The position numbers and the translations under genes were made by a program. From JBFMFH01 sp040752275 (GTDB lineage Bacteria; Acidobacteriota; Vicinamibacteria; Vicinamibacterales; JAKQTR01), in NCBI GenBank assembly GCA_040752275.1, contig JBFMFH010000039.1:1-23141 (forward strand): DNA of 23,141 nucleotides, given 5' to 3'. Under the pieces are notes generated by a model. The model saw only the letters and a list, made by a program, of their open reading frames with translations. It was not told the origin of the DNA and did not search any database. Below, one piece after another: positions 7,906-14,760 of this stretch; position 1 is the stretch's first letter, and every line of letters starts with the position of its first letter.

Positions 7906-10527
7906 ATGATGGGTGCGCACATCGTTCGCCGTTGGATTCCCGCGTTGGTCATCCTGGCCACGCTCGGGGGGCGCATGGCCGCGCCGGCCCTCGACGCCCA
8001 GGCGTCCCGCGCGACGGTGACGTCACCGGAGCAGTTCTTCGGGTTCCAGATGGGCACGGACCGCAAGATGGCCCGATGGGACCGGATCGTCGAGTACTTC
8101 ACGCAGCTTCAGAAGGAGAGTCCGCGGATCAAGATCGTGAACCTCGGACCGAGCACGCAGGGCAACCCGTTCCTGCTTGCCATCATCACGGCACCCGCCA
8201 ATCTTGCAAGGCTCGACCGCCTGAAGGAGGTGAACGCGCGACTCGCCGATCCCAGGGGGCTGTCCGAGGCCGACGTCCGCAAGCTGGTCGTGGAGGGCAA
8301 AGCCGTCATTTGCCAGACCATGAGCCTGCACGCCACTGAAATCGGCGGCACGCAGATGGCCAACGAGCTTGCCTACGATCTGCTGAGCCGCCGCGACGCG
8401 GACACGCTGCGGATCCTCGACAACGTGATCTTCCTCATGATCCCGTCCTTCAACCCGGACGGCCAGATCGTGGTGACCGACTGGTACCGGAAGACGCTGG
8501 GGACCGCCTACGAAGGCACGGGCCTGCCGTGGCTGTACCACGTGTACGCCGGCCACGACAACAACCGGGACGCCTTCCAGACGAATCTGGTCGAATCGCA
8601 GTACCTGGCGAAGCTGATGTTCCGCGAGTGGCCGCCCCAGGCGTATGTGGACCACCACCACATGGGCAGCTACGGCGCACGCATCTACGTGCCGCCGTAC
8701 GCCGAACCCGTCCGCCCCCTCGCCGATCCGCTCGTCTGGCGGGAACACAGCTGGTACGGCGCGCACATCGCCTACAAGGAGGAAGAAGCGGGCCTCTCGG
8801 GCGTCATCAACATGGCCCAGTACTCCGGTTGGGGACACTTCGGGTTCCACTGGATCACGCCGTTCCACAACATCGCCGGGATGCTGACCGAATCGGCCAG
8901 CGCCAAGCTGGCCACACCCCTCTACATCCAGCCGGACCAACTGCGCGGTGGGGCGCGCGGGCTCCCGGCATACGAAGAACAGACGACGTTCCCGAATCCC
9001 TGGCCAGGCGGCTGGTGGCGCCTGCGCGACATCGTCGAGCGCCAGAAGGTCTCGGCGTGGGCCACGCTCGATCTCGCCGCGCGCAACAAGGAGACCGTGC
9101 TGTGGAACGCGTACCTGAAGGCTTCGCGCCAGACCGCGCGCGGGGCGGCGGGAACGCCCGCAGCGTACGTCGTGCCCGCCGCCCAGCACGATCCGTTGAC
9201 GATGACGAAGATGGTGAACAAACTCCTGCTGCAGGGCATCGAGATCCACAGGACCGCATCGCCGATGAGCGCGGGCAGCGTGAGCGTCGGGAGCGGCTCG
9301 TACGTCGTGTCGCTCGCACAGCCGAAGATGGGGCTCATCCGATACCTGCTCGGCCGCACCTTCTATCCCGACAACGAGTACACGCGTGACCGCAGCGGCG
9401 CACCCATCAGGCCGTACGACATGGCGACCGATACCATGTTCGAGTTCATGGGGGTGAGAGTCGAGCCCGTCGACCAGCCGGTGGACGGGCCCCTCCAGAA
9501 CGTGTCGACAGACATCGTCATCGCGGGCACGGTCGAAGCCGGGCCAGCCGGGTATGTGCTCGATGGGCGGCTGAACGACAGCTTCCGGGCCGTGAATCAG
9601 TTGCTCGCGAAGGGCGTTGCCGTCACCCGTGTCGACAGGGCGGTGGGCAAGCTGAGCCCCGGCGACTTCCTGGTGCCGCCAGTTCCTGCCGGCACGGCGG
9701 AATCGGTGGCACACGCGACGGGCGTCGACTTCAGGCCGCTGAACGCCGCGCCGGCCCAGGGGACCCACGGCGTGAAGAAGCCGCGCATCGGGCTGTACCA
9801 GCGGTACATGGGCGGGAACATGGACGAGGGGTGGACGCGCCTGCTGCTCGAGCAGTTCGACTTCCCCTACGTGACGCTCCGGGATGCCGAGGTCAAGAAG
9901 GGCGGCCTCGACGCATGCTGCGACGTGATCGTCATTCCTGACGATTCGACGGCGGCCATCACGGGCGAGCGAAGTGCCGAGGGCGGAGGACGCGGTCGCG
10001 GTCCGGATCCTTCGTCGGTGCCGCCCGAGTACCGCAGCGGCATCGGCCGCGAGGGCACCGACGCCCTGAAGGCATTCGTGGAGAAGGGCGGAACGCTGGT
10101 GACGCTGGGCGGAGCCAGCCAGTTCGCCATCGATCGCCTCGGGTTGCCGGTTCGCAACGTCACCGCCGGAATTCCGAGCACTGATTACTGGTGCCCCGGC
10201 TCGACGCTGCGTGCGGCTTTCGACACGACCCATCCGCTGGCGTACGGCATGCCGTCGCAGGGCCTCGTCACGTTCCTGGGGAACAGCCTGGCCTTCGAGA
10301 TTGGCGCCTCGGATCATAGCGAGGACTTCGCGCGGGTCGTCACGTTCCCGGCTCGCGGACTGCTGGAGAGCGGCTGGCTGATTGGAGAAGGCACGCTGGC
10401 GAACAAGGCGGCGGCCGTCGTCGCCAGGGTTGGCAGCGGGAAGGTCGTGCTCATCGGATTCAGAACACAGCACCGGGCGCAGACGCACGGCACGTTCAAG
10501 GTGCTGTTCAACGCCTTGCTGCAGTAG
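7906..10527 (+). CDS. Exported M14 zinc carboxypeptidase with C-terminal amidotransferase-like domain
   Basis: 873-aa secreted metallopeptidase. After a signal peptide (1-32, ending in DAQA) the M14 domain carries the zinc-ligand pair His142/Glu145 in SLHATEIGG, NPDG at 183-186, an Asn-Asn-Arg-Asp at 219-222, the third ligand in the DHHH run at 249-252, and a likely catalytic Glu329 in MLTESAS. Such enzymes remove C-terminal residues from peptides. From about residue 624 (KPRIGLYQRYMGGNMDEG) a second domain runs to the end; its pattern of a Rossmann-like strand followed by DALKAFVEKGGTLVTLGG resembles the class I glutamine-amidotransferase fold found at the C-terminus of many large bacterial M14 proteins, but I see no catalytic Cys triad. 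GGAG lies 7 nt before the ATG, just inside the stop of the receptor gene; ATG 7909 is an alternative start. Last gene of the aminotransferase/receptor/peptidase operon. Confidence 0.88.
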   Translation: MMGAHIVRRWIPALVILATLGGRMAAPALDAQASRATVTSPEQFFGFQMGTDRKMARWDRIVEYFTQLQKESPRIKIVNLGPSTQGNPFLLAIITAPANLARLDRLKEVNARLADPRGLSEADVRKLVVEGKAVICQTMSLHATEIGGTQMANELAYDLLSRRDADTLRILDNVIFLMIPSFNPDGQIVVTDWYRKTLGTAYEGTGLPWLYHVYAGHDNNRDAFQTNLVESQYLAKLMFREWPPQAYVDHHHMGSYGARIYVPPYAEPVRPLADPLVWREHSWYGAHIAYKEEEAGLSGVINMAQYSGWGHFGFHWITPFHNIAGMLTESASAKLATPLYIQPDQLRGGARGLPAYEEQTTFPNPWPGGWWRLRDIVERQKVSAWATLDLAARNKETVLWNAYLKASRQTARGAAGTPAAYVVPAAQHDPLTMTKMVNKLLLQGIEIHRTASPMSAGSVSVGSGSYVVSLAQPKMGLIRYLLGRTFYPDNEYTRDRSGAPIRPYDMATDTMFEFMGVRVEPVDQPVDGPLQNVSTDIVIAGTVEAGPAGYVLDGRLNDSFRAVNQLLAKGVAVTRVDRAVGKLSPGDFLVPPVPAGTAESVAHATGVDFRPLNAAPAQGTHGVKKPRIGLYQRYMGGNMDEGWTRLLLEQFDFPYVTLRDAEVKKGGLDACCDVIVIPDDSTAAITGERSAEGGGRGRGPDPSSVPPEYRSGIGREGTDALKAFVEKGGTLVTLGGASQFAIDRLGLPVRNVTAGIPSTDYWCPGSTLRAAFDTTHPLAYGMPSQGLVTFLGNSLAFEIGASDHSEDFARVVTFPARGLLESGWLIGEGTLANKAAAVVARVGSGKVVLIGFRTQHRAQTHGTFKVLFNALLQ

Positions 10528-10547
10528 CCCCAGCAGTCACGGGAACA

Positions 10548-10585
10548 CCATCGGCGGGCTGCCCACGCAGGTCGGCCGCCGATGG
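10548..10585 (+). terminator. GC-rich hairpin after the M14 peptidase gene
   Basis: A perfect 10-bp inverted repeat, CCATCGGCGG with CCGCCGATGG, around an 18-nt loop starts 20 nt after the stop. There is no T-tract (CCCCGGGGG follows), so termination may need Rho or the hairpin may mainly protect the 3' end. The rest of the gap up to 10825 holds only a minor 5-bp hairpin at 10689-10704 and no gene or strong promoter that I can support. Confidence 0.5.
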
Positions 10586-10825
10586 CCCCGGGGGCGGCGG
10601 CGGACAACATTCCTGCTCGACACCGCATCGGGGACGTGCGAGAATTGGCGAGTCTGGAAGACAGGCCAAAGGATTGAGAATTCACGCCAGCCGAATCCCC
10701 GGCTCCTGACTCTCCCTCCCAAGCCACCTTGCACATGAATGACACGACTGCGCCGGCTGGCCGGTCTCGCGATGGCAGGGCCTGGTCTTCGCTGCGGCTC
10801 ACCGTGGTGAGCAGGAGAGTACGCC

Positions 10826-11176
10826 GTGGGTAGAAAACTGTACGTGGGGAACCTTCCGTTCGACACCGCCGAGACCGATCTGCAGGACCTGTTCGAACAG
10901 TCCGGCCCGGTCGAGTCGGTCCGCATCATGCGCGACATGGCGACCGGCCGGTCACGCGGATTCGCCTTCGTCGAAATGGTGAACGAGGCCGATGCGCAGA
11001 AAGCCATCGACGCCCTGCACGACCGCCCGCTGAGCGGCCGCAACCTGACGGTCAACGAGGCGCGGCCCAAGGCCGGTCCGGGTGGCGGTGGCGGCGGCTT
11101 CGGCGGCGGGCGCGGTCGTGGGGGCGGTGGAGGCCGCGGGGGCGGCGGCGGTCGCCGAACCGAGCCTCGCTGGTAG
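10826..11176 (+). CDS. Small RRM-domain RNA-binding protein with Gly/Arg-rich tail
   Basis: 116-aa single-stranded-RNA-binding protein. The RNA-recognition motif fills residues 4-82 with both signatures: RNP-2 as LYVGNL (5-10) and RNP-1 as RGFAFVEM (44-51). From residue 84 the protein is a Gly-rich tail with repeated Gly-Arg blocks (FGGGRGRGGGGG type), ending TEPRW. This is the architecture of the bacterial and cyanobacterial Rbp family, which has been linked to cold response and RNA handling. The start is GTG, with AGGAGA 7 nt upstream. It is single-copy, monocistronic and converges on the zinc-ribbon gene, from which a strong terminator separates it. A cytoplasmic role in RNA stability or chaperoning is likely but not shown here. 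Confidence 0.92.
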   Translation: MGRKLYVGNLPFDTAETDLQDLFEQSGPVESVRIMRDMATGRSRGFAFVEMVNEADAQKAIDALHDRPLSGRNLTVNEARPKAGPGGGGGGFGGGRGRGGGGGRGGGGGRRTEPRW

Positions 11177-11225
11177 GTTTCCCCGACGTCGCCTGACGGC
11201 CACGTCGTTCAGACCGGTGTCGAGA

Positions 11226-11253
11226 GACGTGGCGGGCCTGAGCCCGTCACGTC
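11226..11253. terminator. Strong shared terminator between convergent genes
   Basis: A 12-bp stem (11226-11237 with 11242-11253, one G-T pair) closes a CTGA tetraloop; the A-T at 11225/11254 can extend it. It lies 50 nt after the RRM gene and directly after the stop of the convergent zinc-ribbon gene, so it probably serves both strands. The plus strand continues TTCACTCTCC, only partly T-rich. Confidence 0.75.
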
Positions 11254-11254
11254 T

Positions 11255-11881
11255 TCACTCTCCGCCCGCTCCTTTGAAGCGGTCGTCCTCCTCTGCGAAC
11301 AGCACGTTGAAGCTGGTCAACGACCCGTAACAGCCCGTGACGTAGCCCTGGAGGCGGATCTTGACGTCTTCCGGCAGGTCCATGGCATTGATGTGCTGTT
11401 CGAGCGTCCGCAGGCGGTTCCGGATCATCACGATCTTGTGGAACAGGGTGTCGATGGGCCAGGTCTTCTCCTGAAGCTCCGGCCTCCCTGGTTTCAGTAC
11501 CACCGTGCCGCCCCGCCACTTCTCGGCGGGCACGGCAGGCGAAAGCCCTGTCTCTTCCCTGATAATCCGGCGGAGGAGCAGTTCGAGATCGACCGGCGTG
11601 TCGTGCACGGCCGGCACCGGCGGGGCCATCCGTTCGCGTTCGGAGACCGGCGGCAGCGGCGCGGCCATCCCCGCGGGACGGTCGACGGACTGGTGCGACG
11701 GCGTCGGGGTGCGCGCCGCACCGGCCGCTCCGCCCCTGAAGTTGTGCTGACTCCCGCAGTAGTCGCACTGCACGCGCAAGGGCGCACCGCCGCTGTCGGC
11801 AACGATGACGGTGTGCATGCGCGCGATCTTGCACGCCCGGCAGACATCCTCGACCGTGTCACCGGCGCAGTACGTCCTCAT
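11255..11881 (-). CDS. Zinc-ribbon protein of unknown function, partner of the MFS/spermidine-synthase-like gene
   Basis: 208-aa soluble protein that I do not recognise as a named family. The N-terminus is a likely zinc ribbon: Cys5, Cys14 and Cys17 (CRAC) pair with Cys39/Cys42 (CDYC in VQCDYCGSQHNFRGG). A Pro/Ala-rich linker (about 51-90) follows, then a conserved-looking C-terminal domain from about 95: a helix (ELLLRRIIREETG), the stretch WRGGTVVLKPGRPELQEKTW, a long charged helix (FHKIVMIRNRLRTLEQHIN) and an aromatic segment YGSLTSFNVLFAEEDDRF. The ATG at 11881 was chosen because it sits 8 nt after the stop of the upstream MFS/SpeE gene and removes an 11-residue extension overlapping it. 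Tight linkage suggests a shared task. A nucleic-acid or protein-binding role is possible; nothing indicates an enzyme. Confidence 0.7.
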   Translation of the reverse strand: MRTYCAGDTVEDVCRACKIARMHTVIVADSGGAPLRVQCDYCGSQHNFRGGAAGAARTPTPSHQSVDRPAGMAAPLPPVSERERMAPPVPAVHDTPVDLELLLRRIIREETGLSPAVPAEKWRGGTVVLKPGRPELQEKTWPIDTLFHKIVMIRNRLRTLEQHINAMDLPEDVKIRLQGYVTGCYGSLTSFNVLFAEEDDRFKGAGGE

Positions 11882-11889
11882 CGCCTCGC

Positions 11890-14334
11890 TCACTGGTACC
11901 GCATGAACTCCCAAAGGGCCGCCTTCAGCGGCGGCGATCCGATAAACAACTCGTCCGGAGACTGGCGATACGCGACCATGTTCCGGTAGATGTAGTCGCC
12001 CTGGCGCAGGTTGAGCCCGAGCCCCGCCAGGTACTGCAGCCGGAGGTTCCGATCGCGGGTGATCTGCGCATTCTCGAGCCAGCCGCGGAGATCGCGGGCC
12101 TGACCCGAGAACGTAGAGAGCAACTCGACCGCGGACGAAAAACCGATCTGGCCGAGCGACAGCCGCACCGTCGCGTACTCGGGCAGTCGCAGCCGCTCCT
12201 CCCAGGCGTCGAGATTGATGCGGATCGGGTCGGCCTGTCCGACCAGCACCAGATCGTAGCCCGCGCCCTCGAAGGTGTTGGCAAAGACCGCGCCGTTCGG
12301 GAACACGTCAAAGAACGTGGCGATTTCGCTCTTAACCGCTTCCTCGCTGCTCTCGTACAGCTGGACGAAGAGCGTCACGGCGCCACCAGGGTTGAGGCGC
12401 CGCTTGACCAGCTCGAAGAACTCCTTCGAGTAGAGCATGGCTGCGCCCTTGACCCACGGATCCAGCGGGTCGGACGTGATGGCGTCGAAGCTCTCGCCGG
12501 TCGTCAGCAGGTAGTGCCGGGCATCGTCAATCCGGATACGGACCTTCGGGTTGCGGACCACGTCGAAGTTGTGCTCGCTGAAGTAGGCCGAGACCGTGCG
12601 GACGACAAGGGGCTCGATCTCCGCGATCGTCAGCCGCTCGACGCGGGGATCGACCGAGACGGCGCCGGCCGTCACCCCCGCCCCGCACCCGATGACCACC
12701 ACCGACTTCGGGCTCTCCGGCAGGAGGGTGGTCAGATGGCCGAGCATCCGCTGCAGCCGCATGTCCTGCGGTTCGCTGGAGGCCTGGACCTTGCCGGCGT
12801 TGTGGTAGTTGCGGACGCCGTTCGACAGCTCGGACACGGCAACGGACGAGTTGTAGCCCTCGCCGACGTAGATGTAGTCGGCCTGCCCGACACGTGTCGC
12901 GGCGAAGCGGCCGTACCCCACGAGCACACCAGGGATGGGACCGACCGCGCGGGCGAGCAGGAACCCGGCGACGACGATCGCGACGGCCGCGCCCGCATAC
13001 TTCACATGCGCGTGCTTCCCGCCCACGCGATCGCCTGCCGGCTGGAGCACCAGCAGGGCCGACAACGCACAGATGACCATCATGGTCTGCTGCACGTGCT
13101 GGCTGCTGCCCATCCACGCAACGAGGGCTCCCGCTCCAAGTGAGCCGACGATGGCCCCGACCGTGTTTGCCGCGAAGAGACCGCCGACAATCCTCGCGGG
13201 ATCGCGCCCCGGGGCGACCGACGCCGCGAGGGCCAGCGGGAAACTCGCGCCCCAGAGGATGGCACCCGGCAGCACGACCCACAGGCTACGGGCGACGTCG
13301 AGCTGGAACGTGTACCACGGATCGCTCGTGATGGATGGATCGATCGGCCAGTAGGGCAGCGACTCCGTGAGCATGTAGCCGGCCCACGCGATACAGGCGC
13401 CGAGCAGGGCCTGGCAGATGCCGAAGACCATCCGAGGGTTCGCGGCGTTGCGTGACACCGCCGCGCCCGCGCTGCTGCCGATGCCGAGCCCGAGCAGGAA
13501 CGTCGCCAGAATCAGGGAGAACGTGTAGGTCGTCCCGCCGAAGGTGAGCGAGAGCAGGCGTGTCCAGACGACCTCTGCACCGAGTGCCGTCATGCCTGAC
13601 AATGCGATGGCGATGTACACGTCGCGCACGCCCGGAACCGAGGGCGGCGTGGCTCCCGCTTCCTTGGCGCGGACCTTGGTCGCCGCATCCGCGTGGTCGT
13701 CGTCGGTGAGGCCAGCCGTATGGCCGGTCGCCCGGGCCACCAAGTAGGCGAGCACGGCAACCGACCCGTTGAGCAGGACAGCCACGTAGGTGGCTGTGGG
13801 CATGTCGTACACGCGCAGCAGGTAGAAACCTGCCAGGACCGCCCCCAGCACCGCGCCGGCGGTGTTGCCGGCGTAGAAGAACCCGAGCCAGGAGACCCCC
13901 CGTGGCGTCGTCTCGACCCACCGCGACAGGGCAGGGAGCGTTGCGCCCATCAGCACCGTGGGTGGCAGCAGGCAGACGCCCGCGGCTATACCGCGCAGCG
14001 CGAGGCCCAGGATGCCGGAGCCGGCCCAGGCAGCGTAGGCACTTCCGACCAGGGGAATGGCGACGAGTACCGCGAACCCGATGACCCCGATGCCGATCTC
14101 GAGCAGGGCGTACACCGCCAGCGGGTGATGGCGAGCCGGGATGTAGCGAGGCAGCAGGAGACTCCCAAGACACAGTCCGCCCATGAACGTCCCGAGGAGG
14201 ACCGCGAGCGAGATGGCCGACGAGCCGATGACCAGTTGGAGCAACTGAAACCACACGACCTCATAGATCAAGGCGGCGCAACCGCTCCCGATGAAGAGCA
14301 GGAGCAGCAAGGGCAGAAACCGTCGCGAGTTCAT
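11890..14334 (-). CDS. Fused MFS-type membrane domain / spermidine-synthase-like protein
   Basis: 814-aa integral membrane protein. About the first 470 residues are a polytopic region with some 12 or more hydrophobic segments and a cytoplasmic loop rich in charged residues around 205-230; it begins LLLLLFIGSGCAALIYEVVW, the usual start of the 'fused MFS/spermidine synthase' group. The C-terminal part (about 470-740) is a SAM-type methyltransferase-fold domain of the SpeE kind, with VVVIGCGAGVTAG near 545-555 and ITSDPLDPW near 620. The classical polyamine-site motif (Tyr-His-Glu before Leu-Ala-His) is replaced by DMRLQRMLGHL, so it may not make spermidine. The last ~70 residues are an extra helical tail. 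Start at the ATG at 14334, with a weak GAGAGA upstream. Followed by the zinc-ribbon gene after 8 nt. Substrate unknown. Confidence 0.82.
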   Translation of the reverse strand: MNSRRFLPLLLLLFIGSGCAALIYEVVWFQLLQLVIGSSAISLAVLLGTFMGGLCLGSLLLPRYIPARHHPLAVYALLEIGIGVIGFAVLVAIPLVGSAYAAWAGSGILGLALRGIAAGVCLLPPTVLMGATLPALSRWVETTPRGVSWLGFFYAGNTAGAVLGAVLAGFYLLRVYDMPTATYVAVLLNGSVAVLAYLVARATGHTAGLTDDDHADAATKVRAKEAGATPPSVPGVRDVYIAIALSGMTALGAEVVWTRLLSLTFGGTTYTFSLILATFLLGLGIGSSAGAAVSRNAANPRMVFGICQALLGACIAWAGYMLTESLPYWPIDPSITSDPWYTFQLDVARSLWVVLPGAILWGASFPLALAASVAPGRDPARIVGGLFAANTVGAIVGSLGAGALVAWMGSSQHVQQTMMVICALSALLVLQPAGDRVGGKHAHVKYAGAAVAIVVAGFLLARAVGPIPGVLVGYGRFAATRVGQADYIYVGEGYNSSVAVSELSNGVRNYHNAGKVQASSEPQDMRLQRMLGHLTTLLPESPKSVVVIGCGAGVTAGAVSVDPRVERLTIAEIEPLVVRTVSAYFSEHNFDVVRNPKVRIRIDDARHYLLTTGESFDAITSDPLDPWVKGAAMLYSKEFFELVKRRLNPGGAVTLFVQLYESSEEAVKSEIATFFDVFPNGAVFANTFEGAGYDLVLVGQADPIRINLDAWEERLRLPEYATVRLSLGQIGFSSAVELLSTFSGQARDLRGWLENAQITRDRNLRLQYLAGLGLNLRQGDYIYRNMVAYRQSPDELFIGSPPLKAALWEFMRYQ

Positions 14335-14760
14335 GGGCGTTCTCTCAACAGCAGGAAGGGCTGATGTCCATGTGCATGGCCGGGCGAGTCAGTCTACGTG
14401 CGCCCGCGGATCGATGCAAGAGGCACGTGCCTGCGGGTGCCCGCAGGCGCATGTGGCCTGGGGGCGTGTCGGGAGCGGCGCTCGAGTGGCCGCCGCCGTT
14501 CTTGGACGATCCGCATGGGGTCTGGGCCCGGCGTGACGCCTTGACGCGGCAGAGGAAGTGCGCCAGCATGCGAAGCCATGTCGCACAACGCACGCCCGTC
14601 GGGGACGACATCCGGCCGACGCAGTCCTTCGACGCACACGCATGGCGATGTGCGCGCCCCCTCAGGACCAAGTGCCGAGCGAGCAGATCCGGCCAGGTCC
14701 GGCGGGAACACGTGGTGGTCGTACTTGCGAATCGGAGCACTCAGGCCGCGCCGCCGCGGC
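14335..14760. other. 426-nt divergent intergenic region
   Basis: Separates the MFS/SpeE gene (minus) from the sulfatase-like gene (plus), so it should contain both promoters. One candidate for the plus strand is TTGACG at 14541-14546 with the poor -10 CAGCAT at 14564-14569, spacing 17. The region also holds the hairpin at 14422-14453. The plus frame of the sulfatase gene stays open through the 3' part, but that stretch has no signal or domain character and no ribosome-binding site, so I do not treat it as coding. Confidence 0.4.
14422..14453. repeat. Nested palindromes in the divergent intergenic region
   Basis: GGCACGTGCC (14422-14431, a perfect palindrome) runs into CCTGCGGGTGCCCGCAGG (14430-14447, an 8-bp inverted repeat around TG). 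The second can be extended with a G-T pair outward to about 14427-14450. It could be a regulator-binding site for either divergent gene or a transcribed hairpin. Confidence 0.4.

Noticed and set aside
8023..10488. Long open frame antisense to the M14 peptidase gene (821 codons), and a similar one at 17169-18986 antisense to the receptor gene
   Set aside because: Such frames arise from GC-rich codon bias. They have no domains or signal sequences, and their composition is Arg/His/Val-rich and unnatural, while the opposite strand encodes recognisable proteins.
14578..14760. 61-residue N-terminal extension of the sulfatase-like protein
   Set aside because: No ribosome-binding site or signal character; the membrane anchor begins at the ATG at 14761.
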